Shown: positions 1 through 6,792 of the stretch, in pieces
Numbering within the stretch: position 1 is the stretch's first letter
Layout: each line of letters begins with the position of its first letter
NCBI GenBank assembly: GCA_025934455.1
Contig: JAICYA010000108.1
Location: 1-6,792, forward strand
Direction of reading: 5' to 3'
DNA: 6,792 nucleotides
Source: Rudaea sp.
GTDB lineage: Bacteria; Pseudomonadota; Gammaproteobacteria; Xanthomonadales; Rhodanobacteraceae
Program-made: the position numbers and the translations under genes
The notes under the pieces: model-generated
Told to the model about the DNA's origin: nothing
The model's database searches: none
The model's input: the letters and a program-made list of their open reading frames with translations, nothing else

Positions 1-1139
1 AGCTGACCGCCAAGGACATCTGGGGCGATATCAACGCCAGCGAAAAGCCGGGTGAAGCGAAACCGGGGGCGGCGCCCGCTCAGGCCGCGCCGCCGCCCGC
101 TGCCAAGGCTCCGGAATCCACCACGCCGGCAACGGTTGCGGCAGCGGCTACCGCTCCCGAGAAGGCAGCCGAAGCCAAGCCCACGGAAACCAAACCCGCA
201 TCGACGCCGGTCGCGGTCAAGCCGAAAGCTCCGGCCAAGGTCGAGCCGATTTCCGCGCCGGGATTGCCGTGGTGGCAGAACAACAATGTGCTGATGGCCA
301 GCGGCGCGGCACTGCTCATCATCGGCCTGCTCGTCCTGATGCGCTTCATGCGCAAGCCGAAGGTTGCCGTCGTGCCTGCTGCCGGCGTGCCGGCAGCGCA
401 CGAGGAACACCTGGATGCGATGGCCGTGGACGAGCAGCATCTGCTCGATCAGCTGGCACAGCACCCGGGCGATGCGGTCTTGTCGCTGCAGTTGCTGGAT
501 CTGTATTACGCGCATCAGGATGCCGCCAGGTTCGAGGCGACCGCCGAGGCCATGTATGCGCACCTCGCCGATCCGACATCGGACGAGTGGCAGCAGGTGC
601 GCGCGATGGGCGAGCACCTGTGTCCGCACAATCCGCTGTTCGGCGGCCACGAGGACTTGGGAGCGACGTTGCACGACATGCACACGGCCACCGAGCATGC
701 CGAGCACGATCACATGCACAGGGACGACGGTCACCTCGATGCCGGCGACTTCCACACTCAGCAAATGCCCAAGCCCGCCGAAGATAGCTTCGACTTCGAC
801 CTCGCCGATCACGCCGCTTCCGTACATGTCGAGCCTGCGCATGCGGAACCGGCCTACGTGCCGCCGCCGGCGCCCGTCCACGCGGAACCGGCCTATGTGC
901 CGCCGCCAGTGCCGGAACCCGTGCACGTCGCCGCGCCGGCTTCCGCGCCCGCCGCGGCGAAGTCGAACGAGGATTTCTTCGCCGGCGAAGACGCGATTGG
1001 CACCAAGCTCGATCTGGCCAAGGCGTATCTCGACATGGGCGATCCGGAAGGTGCGCGCTCGATGCTCGACGAAGTGTTGGCCGAAGGCAACGACGCGCAA
1101 AAGATCGAAGCGCGCAAGTTGCTGGCGGAAATCGGATAA
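1..1139 (+). CDS. fimV: FimV family polar hub protein, C-terminal part (5' end outside window)
   Basis: The reading frame is open from base 3 to a TAA at 1137-1139, giving 378 residues with no start in view, so the N-terminal LysM region lies upstream. Residues 1-90 are an Ala/Pro/Lys/Thr-rich linker. PWWQNNN then leads into one membrane helix at about 96-116, closed by RKPK, which places the rest in the cytoplasm. Residues 143-190 form TPR-like helices. Residues 216-251 are very rich in His and Asp/Glu, followed by Pro/Ala repeats with HAEPAYVPPP twice. The last 47 residues (LDLAKAYLDMGDPEGARSML...) match the C-terminal motif typical of FimV. In Pseudomonas and relatives FimV organises the cell pole and supports type IV pilus assembly and twitching through cyclic AMP signalling; that role here is inferred from family. 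The internal ATG at 264 is not the start, because the frame and the linker composition continue upstream of it. The gene ends at a terminator and looks transcriptionally separate from truA. Confidence 0.9.
   Translation, partial: LTAKDIWGDINASEKPGEAKPGAAPAQAAPPPAAKAPESTTPATVAAAATAPEKAAEAKPTETKPASTPVAVKPKAPAKVEPISAPGLPWWQNNNVLMASGAALLIIGLLVLMRFMRKPKVAVVPAAGVPAAHEEHLDAMAVDEQHLLDQLAQHPGDAVLSLQLLDLYYAHQDAARFEATAEAMYAHLADPTSDEWQQVRAMGEHLCPHNPLFGGHEDLGATLHDMHTATEHAEHDHMHRDDGHLDAGDFHTQQMPKPAEDSFDFDLADHAASVHVEPAHAEPAYVPPPAPVHAEPAYVPPPVPEPVHVAAPASAPAAAKSNEDFFAGEDAIGTKLDLAKAYLDMGDPEGARSMLDEVLAEGNDAQKIEARKLLAEIG
840..917 (+). repeat. Two tandem copies of a 39-bp unit inside fimV
   Basis: Copies at 840-878 and 879-917 each encode 13 residues, HAEPAYVPPPAPV and HAEPAYVPPPVPE. 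A 26-base core (843-868 and 882-907) differs at one base, a synonymous TAC/TAT change. The unit is a multiple of three, so the frame is kept. It lies in the flexible Pro/Ala region between the His-rich stretch and the C-terminal motif, where length change should be tolerated. Confidence 0.85.
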
Positions 1140-1169
1140 CGCATTCACGTCTCTCCGACGTACGATGTT

Positions 1170-1196
1170 GGCCGGGCTAGTCCCGGCCTCTTTTTT
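1170..1196 (+). terminator. Intrinsic terminator after fimV
   Basis: A perfect 7-bp GC stem, GGCCGGG (1170-1176) pairing with CCCGGCC (1182-1188), closes a 5-base loop CTAGT and is followed by TCTTTTTT (1189-1196). This is a textbook rho-independent terminator. It sits 31 bases after the fimV stop. Its T tract ends only 12 bases before the truA ATG, so any transcript of truA starting upstream must read through it. The opposite strand lacks a T tract after the stem, so it works in the + direction only. Confidence 0.88.
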
Positions 1197-1208
1197 GGAT
1201 CGAAAAAA

Positions 1209-1979
1209 ATGCGCATCGCGCTCGGCATCGAATACGACGGCACCGATTTTCTCGGCTGGCAGCGCCTGTCGCATGGGTCGACGGTGCAGGGTGCGGTGGA
1301 AGCGGCGTTGGCGGACATCGCCGCCGAACCCGTGCAGGTGACCTGCGCCGGGCGCACCGATGCCGGCGTGCATGCGCGCAACCAGGTGATCCATTTCGAC
1401 ACACACGCACAACGCACGATGCGCGGCTGGACGCTCGGCACCAATTCGCGGCTGCCCGGCAGCGTCGCCGTACGCTGGGCGCGCGAAGTCAGCGATGATT
1501 TCCACGCGCGGTTTTCGGCACGCGCACGCCGCTATCGCTACACCATCCTGAACCGGTCCCCACGCCCGGCGCTGGAAGCGCGCTATGTGTGCTGGGAACG
1601 TGCGACGCTGGACGCGGTGGCGATGCATACGGCCGCGCAATACCTGGTCGGTGAACAGGATTTTTCCGCTTTTCGCACTGTCGCCTGCCAGGCGCGCTCG
1701 CCGATGCGCTGCGTGCAGGCCATCTGTGTCGCGCGCGAGGGCGACCGCGTCGTGCTCGACATCCAGGCCAACGCATTCCTGCATCACATGGTGCGCAATA
1801 TCGCCGGCAGCCTGCGCGTGGTCGGGCGCGGCGAACAACCGCCGGAATGGATCGCGCAACTGCTGGCCGGCCGCGACCGCGCCTTGGCCGGGCCGACTTC
1901 GGCGGCGCGGGGCCTTGTCTTCCTCGGACCGTTGTATCCTGCCGAGTTCGGGCTTCCCGCCGAGGCGACGCTGCCGTGA
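1209..1979 (+). CDS. truA: tRNA pseudouridine(38-40) synthase TruA
   Basis: This 256-residue cytoplasmic enzyme isomerises uridines 38, 39 and 40 in the anticodon stem of many tRNAs. The protein opens with [18 protein letters not shown], the usual TruA start. The catalytic aspartate is Asp51 in GRTDAGVHA, equivalent to Asp60 of E. coli. The RRYRYTI motif at about 107-113 carries the conserved active-site tyrosine, and [11 protein letters not shown], typical of the family, follows in the C-terminal half. Length is close to the 270 residues of E. coli. The ATG at 1209 follows a run of A; only a weak GGA (1197-1199) could serve as ribosome binding site. The stop overlaps the GTG start of trpF by four bases, so truA probably leads the truA-trpFBA transcript. 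No convincing promoter is visible between the terminator and the start, so one may lie within fimV. Confidence 0.97.
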   Translation: MRIALGIEYDGTDFLGWQRLSHGSTVQGAVEAALADIAAEPVQVTCAGRTDAGVHARNQVIHFDTHAQRTMRGWTLGTNSRLPGSVAVRWAREVSDDFHARFSARARRYRYTILNRSPRPALEARYVCWERATLDAVAMHTAAQYLVGEQDFSAFRTVACQARSPMRCVQAICVAREGDRVVLDIQANAFLHHMVRNIAGSLRVVGRGEQPPEWIAQLLAGRDRALAGPTSAARGLVFLGPLYPAEFGLPAEATLP

Positions 1980-2600
1980 ACCGCGTGCGAATCAAATTCT
2001 GTGGCATCACCCGCGTCGACGATGCGCTGGCTGCGGTTGCGCTCGGCGTCGATGCGATCGGCCTGGTGCTCACGCGCAAGAGCCCGCGCTGCGTCGACGC
2101 GCTGCAGGCACGCGAAATCCGCCGCGCGTTGCCGCCGTTCGTCGCGGCGGTCGCCTTGTTCATGGACGACGAACCCGGCTTCGTCGCCGATGCCGTGGCG
2201 ACCGTGCAACCGGACTTGCTGCAATTCCACGGCCGCGAAACCCAGGGCGAATGCCTGCGCTACGAGGTGCCGTACCTGAAGGCGATCGCGATGGCCGGTG
2301 GCGATGCGAGGCCGCAGTTGCACGAACACGCGGCCGCCGTCGGCTTCGTGTTCGATGCGCATGCGCCGGGCGCTCCCGGTGGCGGCGGACGCACCTTCGA
2401 CTGGACGCTGATTCCACGCGCTGCCCCGCCGCGCGAAATTTCCATTCCGCTGATCCTGGCCGGCGGGTTGACCTGCGATAATGTCGGTTCCGCGATCCGC
2501 GCGGTGCGCCCGTACGCGGTCGATGTGTCGAGTGGCATCGAATCGGCACATGGCATCAAGGACGCGGAAAAAATGCGGCGTTTCGTACAAGAGGTGCAGC

Positions 2601-2626
<26 letters not shown>
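1976..2626 (+). CDS. trpF: Phosphoribosylanthranilate isomerase
   Basis: TrpF converts N-(5'-phosphoribosyl)anthranilate to the enol carboxyphenylaminodeoxyribulose phosphate, an intermediate of tryptophan synthesis, on a (beta/alpha)8 barrel. At 216 residues it has the usual single-domain length. Family marks are IKFCGIT with the catalytic Cys9, SPRCV at 36-40, LQFHGRE, the catalytic Asp142 in FDW, LAGGL at 161-165 and DVSSGIE for phosphate binding. The loop before FDW reads GGGGRT, where many members have GGTG. I chose GTG 1976 because GAGG at 1962-1965 lies 10 bases upstream and the codon overlaps the truA stop (GTGA). GTG 1985 is a possible shorter start but would be 19 bases from that site. 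The 3' end overlaps the start of trpB. trpC is not fused to it, unlike in E. coli, and is not in the window. Confidence 0.96.
2590..2596 (+). promoter_or_regulatory. Ribosome binding site that decides the trpB start
   Basis: AGAGGTG inside the end of trpF pairs well with the 16S anti-Shine-Dalgarno sequence. It ends 4 bases before GTG 2601 but 16 bases before ATG 2613. It therefore favours the GTG as the trpB start. Confidence 0.6.
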
Positions 2627-3829
<1,203 letters not shown>

Positions 3830-3833
<4 letters not shown>

Positions 3834-4648
3834 ACCGCATCGACGCGCGTTTCACCGAGTTGCGTGAAACCGGCCGCAAGGGCCTGATCCCCTTCGTCAC
3901 CGCGGGCGATCCGGCACCCGAAGCGGTGGTGCCGCTGTTGCACGCGCTCGCCGGTGCGGGCGCGGACCTGATCGAAATCGGCGTGCCGTTTTCCGACCCG
4001 ATGGCCGATGGTCCGGTGATCCAGCACGCGAACGAACGCGCGCTGGCCAGGGGCGTGGGCCTGACGCAGATTTTCGGTTGGGTTGCCGAATTCCGCAAAA
4101 CCGACACGGCCACGCCAATCGTGCTGATGGGCTATCTGAATCCGGTCGAGATTTACGGCTACGCGCGCTTTGCCCGCGATGCCGCGGCGGCGGGCGTGGA
4201 TGGCGTACTGTTGGTCGATTGTCCGCTCGAAGAAGCGCGAACCGCACCGGCGCTGGACCAGGCCGGGTTGCGCCGGATATTCCTGAGCGCGCCGACCACG
4301 TCCGAGCCGCGTCTGGCCGCTCTGTGCGAAGCCGCACGCGGCTTCCTGTACCATGTCGCGTTTGCCGGCGTCACCGGCGCGAATCGATTGAGCCTGGATG
4401 CCGTGCGTGAACGCGTCGCTGCAATCAAGGCGCGCACGCGTACGCCAGTCGCGGTCGGATTCGGCGTGCGCGACGCGGCGTCCGCCGCAGCGATCGCACG
4501 GTTTGCCGATGCGGTGGTGATCGGCAGCGCGCTGGTCGAAGGACTGGCAGGCGCGAATTCGGCGGAAGCGGCCTGTGCCGCGGCGCGTGAGTTCCTCGCG
4601 CCGATCCGCGCCGCGCTGGATGCAGGGACGCAGGCACATGCCGCGTAA
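3830..4648 (+). CDS. trpA: Tryptophan synthase alpha chain
   Basis: TrpA cleaves indole-3-glycerol phosphate to indole and glyceraldehyde 3-phosphate and passes indole through a tunnel to TrpB. The 272-residue product is of normal length. Both catalytic acids sit at the same numbers as in E. coli: Glu49 in [11 protein letters not shown] and Asp60 in MADGP. Other family marks are PFVTAGDP (21-28), VLMGYLNP, the AGVTG loop that binds phosphate, and VGFGVRDA. The sequence VDCPLEEA replaces the DLPPEE seen in enterics, a form I recall as usual for Xanthomonadales. GTG 3830 overlaps the trpB stop as GTGA, with GAGGG (3816-3820) 9 bases upstream. The downstream gene follows without a visible terminator. 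Confidence 0.97.
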
Positions 4649-4720
4649 TCCGCGCCAGCCGCCGGATCAATCGGCATTGAATCAGCCGGTACCGGCCGAG
4701 GCCGTGGCGCCGCTGGAAAC

Positions 4721-4728
4721 GGGAGAAG
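4721..4728 (+). promoter_or_regulatory. Ribosome binding site supporting the accD start at 4737
   Basis: GGGAGAAG lies 8 bases before ATG 4737, the codon that gives the canonical MSWL... N-terminus of AccD. It supports this start over the in-frame ATG at 4638, which has only a short AGG three bases upstream. Confidence 0.6.
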
Positions 4729-4736
4729 TGGACGAC

Positions 4737-5603
4737 ATGAGCTGGCTGCAGAAATTGATGTCCTCGCGCATCCGCACCGAGGGCACCACGGCCAAGGGCA
4801 AGGTGCCGGAAGGCCTGTGGGAAAAATGCGATGGTTGCGGCGCGGTGCTGTACCGGCCCGAGCTCGAGCGCAATCTCGAGGTGTGCCCGAAGTGCGGGCA
4901 TCACCATGCGATCGGCGCGCGCAAGCGCCTGGCCGCGCTGTTCGACGAGGGCGTCGGCGAGGAATTGTTCGCGAACCTCGAGCCTGTCGACGCGCTGAAA
5001 TTCCGCGACTCGAAAAAATACAAGGATCGTCTTGTCGCCGCGCAGAAGCAGACCGGCGAGAAGGATTCGCTGGTCGCCATGCGCGGCCTGCTGAAGACAC
5101 GACCGCTGGTTGCCTGCGCCTTCGAGTTTGCCTTCATGGGCGGTTCGATGGCCTCGGTCGGCGGCGAGAAATTCGCGCGTGCGGCGGAACTGGCGCTGGA
5201 CGAGCGCATTCCTTTCGTGTGTTTTTCCGCCAGTGGCGGCATGCGCATGCAGGAAGGCCTGCTTTCGCTGATGCAGATGGCCAAGGTTTCCGCGGCGCTC
5301 GCGCGTCTGCGCAACGCCGGCATTCCGTACATTTCCGTGCTCACGCATCCGACCACCGGCGGCGTGTCGGCGAGCCTGGGCATGCTCGGCGACCTCAACA
5401 TCGGCGAGCCCAAGGCGCAGATCGGATTCGCCGGGCCGCGCGTGATCGAGCAGACCGTGCGCGAGACGTTGCCGGAAGGATTCCAGCGCTCGGAATTCCT
5501 GCTCGAACACGGTGCGATCGACCTGATCGTCGACCGCCGCGAGATGCGCGACAAGCTCGCCGATCTGTTCGCGCTGCTGATGCGGCAGCCGAAGGCGGCG
5601 TAA
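4737..5603 (+). CDS. accD: Acetyl-CoA carboxylase carboxyltransferase subunit beta
   Basis: AccD pairs with AccA to move the carboxyl group from carboxybiotin to acetyl-CoA, making malonyl-CoA, the first committed step of fatty acid synthesis. The 288-residue product begins MSWLQKLM, the family's usual start. A four-cysteine zinc ribbon is complete: Cys31, Cys34, Cys50, Cys53. [16 protein letters not shown] (135-138), SASGG (164-168), GGVSAS and [13 protein letters not shown] mark the crotonase-fold carboxyltransferase domain. Met169 stands where most members have Ala (SASGGARMQE), and MASVGGEKF replaces the usual MGSVVGERF; the rest is conventional. An in-frame ATG at 4638, overlapping trpA by 11 bases, could add 33 Pro/Ala-rich residues, but homology and the ribosome binding site favour 4737. 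It lies 88 bases after trpA and is probably in the same transcript. Confidence 0.96.
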   Translation: MSWLQKLMSSRIRTEGTTAKGKVPEGLWEKCDGCGAVLYRPELERNLEVCPKCGHHHAIGARKRLAALFDEGVGEELFANLEPVDALKFRDSKKYKDRLVAAQKQTGEKDSLVAMRGLLKTRPLVACAFEFAFMGGSMASVGGEKFARAAELALDERIPFVCFSASGGMRMQEGLLSLMQMAKVSAALARLRNAGIPYISVLTHPTTGGVSASLGMLGDLNIGEPKAQIGFAGPRVIEQTVRETLPEGFQRSEFLLEHGAIDLIVDRREMRDKLADLFALLMRQPKAA

Positions 5604-5735
5604 GCGAATTGCCTGCGTTTCCGCGTGCCCCTTTTGCCGTGCATCGGTTGATGGGGTCGGGCAGGGCCGGGTTGACGCATACCGCGATTTGGCGTAAGCC
5701 TATGCGGTCGGGCGCACCTTCGGGGGCAACTTGCC
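5604..5735 (+). promoter_or_regulatory. accD to oxidase intergenic region, probable promoter region
   Basis: This 132-base gap separates the housekeeping block from the oxidase genes. It contains TTGACG (5672-5677), a good -35 match, but the bases 17 downstream (TAAGCC) are a poor -10. The dyad CGCATA (5676-5681) and TATGCG (5701-5706) overlaps the -35. GGTCGGGC occurs at 5655-5662 and 5706-5713. No intrinsic terminator with a T tract follows accD, and I see no coding sequence. A promoter for the oxidase operon is plausible here but is not shown by the sequence. Confidence 0.3.
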
Positions 5736-6305
5736 GTGATCTTCCAGAACTTCATCTGGGCCATCACCCTCACGGGCATGGGGTTGGTAACGTTTGGGTT
5801 CATCTACATCATCGCCCAGGTCGGACACCCGCTCGGCGCGGATGTACTTGATCGCTCGGGACGGCGGACGTCTATCGCGAGACGCTGGCTGTTTGCGGCC
5901 CTGCTGATCCTGTTCGCCGGCCTCACCTGGGCGACGCTGCACAGTTTTCCGATCCCGCAGCAGAATGAGCCGCTCGCGGCGGCGCAAATCGTCGATGTGA
6001 CGGGCCGGCAGTGGTCCTGGCAGATGAGCTTGCAAGGGCAAGCGCCTGGCAGCGCGCTGCAACTGCAAACCGGGTCGCCGGTCGAATTTCGCGTCACCAG
6101 TGCGGATGTGAACCACGGGTTCGCGATTTACGCGCCGGACGGACGCATCGCGATCCAGACCCAGGCGATGCCGGGATTCACGAACAAGATCCTGTACACC
6201 TTCACCGCGCCCGGCAAATACAAGGTGATGTGCCTTGAATATTGCGGGCTCGGACACGCGCCGATGACGACGGCGTTCGATGTCGTCGCGCCGACCGGAG
6301 GCTGA
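5736..6305 (+). CDS. Cytochrome c oxidase subunit II, short form with Cu_A site
   Basis: Subunit II takes electrons from a c-type cytochrome or other donor at a dinuclear copper centre (Cu_A) on the outer face of the inner membrane and passes them to subunit I. The 189-residue protein has two membrane helices, at about 5-29 and 50-70, joined by a positively charged loop (GRRTSIARR) that should be cytoplasmic, and then a periplasmic cupredoxin domain. All Cu_A ligands are present: His127 in DVNHGF, then Cys166, Glu168, Cys170, His174 and Met177 in CLEYCGLGHAPM. Trp93 and Trp95 in GRQWSW match the aromatic patch for electron entry. It is much shorter than classical CoxB and lacks any haem c motif. 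CGLGH and the DVxHGF context recall B-type (ba3) subunit II, though that has one helix. GTG 5736 is the only usable start after the in-frame stop at 5673; GGGGG at 5722-5726 is a weak binding site. The subunit I gene follows after one base. Confidence 0.93.
   Translation: MIFQNFIWAITLTGMGLVTFGFIYIIAQVGHPLGADVLDRSGRRTSIARRWLFAALLILFAGLTWATLHSFPIPQQNEPLAAAQIVDVTGRQWSWQMSLQGQAPGSALQLQTGSPVEFRVTSADVNHGFAIYAPDGRIAIQTQAMPGFTNKILYTFTAPGKYKVMCLEYCGLGHAPMTTAFDVVAPTGG
6297..6301 (+). promoter_or_regulatory. Ribosome binding site of the subunit I gene
   Basis: GGAGG at the end of the subunit II gene lies 5 bases before ATG 6307. It is a clean Shine-Dalgarno core and fixes the start of the subunit I gene. 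Confidence 0.7.
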
Positions 6306-6306
6306 C

Positions 6307-6792
6307 ATGACTGCGCTGACGATGTATCCGCAAGACGAAAAGCTGACCGGCGGCGAGCGCACCGCATTCAATCTCTACATCATCAGCGCCGTAACCTTGT
6401 TTGTGCTGATGATGTTGATCGGCGTGATCATGCGCATGGCACAGGGCACATGGTTGAACGTCGCGCCGGACATGTTCTACCGCCTGCTGTCTATGCACGG
6501 CGCGGGCATGGTCGGCACCATGGGCATGGTGACCACGGCGGTGATGTGGTTCTTCCTGCGCAAGTACGTGACCTTGCACCTGTGGGCGTTCGTCGCCAAC
6601 TTCGTGCTGTTCCTGCTCGGCGCGCTGAGCATCATCGGCGCCATCTTCGTCGGGCACTATGCCGCGTTGTGGACCTTCCTGTACCCACTGCCGGTGCACC
6701 CGATGGGATTGTGGACGCCCGGCGCGGCGGCCTTGTTCATGATCGGCTACCTGCTGATCGGCGTAGGCATGCTGTTGTTCTATCTCGACGCC
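6307..6792 (+). CDS. Heme-copper oxidase subunit I, N-terminal part (3' end outside window)
   Basis: ATG 6307 opens a frame that stays open to the last base, giving 162 residues. It is hydrophobic, with likely membrane helices at about 23-45, 62-84, 92-116 and 138-160. SMHGAGMVG (62-70) contains His64, which matches the conserved helix II histidine that binds the low-spin haem, just after a periplasmic loop. Start one base after the subunit II stop and a GGAGG site place it in an operon with that gene, which is the expected partner. The copper and high-spin haem ligands lie beyond the window, so the class (A, B or cbb3-like) cannot be settled. The N-terminus does not look like classical CoxA, and with the short subunit II a B-type or related enzyme is my inference. 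Many annotation pipelines name such proteins cbb3-type subunit I, but a Cu_A subunit II argues against a true cbb3 enzyme. Confidence 0.88.
   Translation, partial: MTALTMYPQDEKLTGGERTAFNLYIISAVTLFVLMMLIGVIMRMAQGTWLNVAPDMFYRLLSMHGAGMVGTMGMVTTAVMWFFLRKYVTLHLWAFVANFVLFLLGALSIIGAIFVGHYAALWTFLYPLPVHPMGLWTPGAAALFMIGYLLIGVGMLLFYLDA

Noticed and set aside
264..1139. fimV read as a complete gene starting at ATG 264
   Set aside because: The frame stays open to the window edge with a FimV-like Ala/Pro linker, and a start at 264 would begin just before the membrane helix.
1144..1166. Possible truA promoter with TTCACG and TACGAT
   Set aside because: The two hexamers are only 11 bases apart, and a transcript starting from TACGAT would begin at the terminator hairpin.
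5604..5650. Terminator after accD
   Set aside because: The TTTT in GCCCCTTTTGCC is not preceded by a stable stem, and I found no hairpin with a T tract in the gap.
4817..5851. + strand open frame of 344 codons across accD and the following gap
   Set aside because: It overlaps accD out of frame, is Arg-rich in the manner of a shifted GC-rich frame, and has no recognisable motif.

Overview
The window is a GC-rich stretch of gammaproteobacterial chromosome. The order fimV, truA, trpF, trpB, trpA, accD, together with the close resemblance I recall between these TrpB, TrpA and AccD proteins and their Xanthomonas/Lysobacter counterparts, points to the order Xanthomonadales (Xanthomonadaceae or Rhodanobacteraceae). 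The genus cannot be fixed from the sequence alone. All supported genes are on the + strand.

Bases 1-1139 carry the 3' part of fimV, a membrane-anchored polar hub protein. It shows a periplasmic Ala/Pro linker, one membrane helix, a cytoplasmic acidic and His-rich region with a duplicated 39-bp unit, and the conserved C-terminal FimV motif. A strong intrinsic terminator (1170-1196) separates it from the next gene.

Bases 1209-5603 hold a tight housekeeping block: truA (tRNA pseudouridine synthase), trpF, trpB and trpA (three of the last steps of tryptophan synthesis), and accD (carboxyltransferase beta subunit of acetyl-CoA carboxylase). The first four overlap at their ends and are probably translationally coupled. 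accD follows trpA after 88 bases, or overlaps it if an upstream ATG is used. All five look intact, with their key catalytic residues present. The start codons of trpB and accD are open to question.

After a 132-base gap a separate respiratory module begins: a short Cu_A-bearing cytochrome c oxidase subunit II (GTG 5736), then a heme-copper oxidase subunit I gene that starts at 6307 and runs off the end. The Cu_A region resembles the short B-type (ba3-like) subunits more than classical CoxB. This is the least ordinary part of the window.

I see no RNA genes, CRISPR array, insertion sequence or phage gene, and no clear sign of a new biological system. The findings concern gene starts, the terminator placement, unusual residues and the oxidase type.
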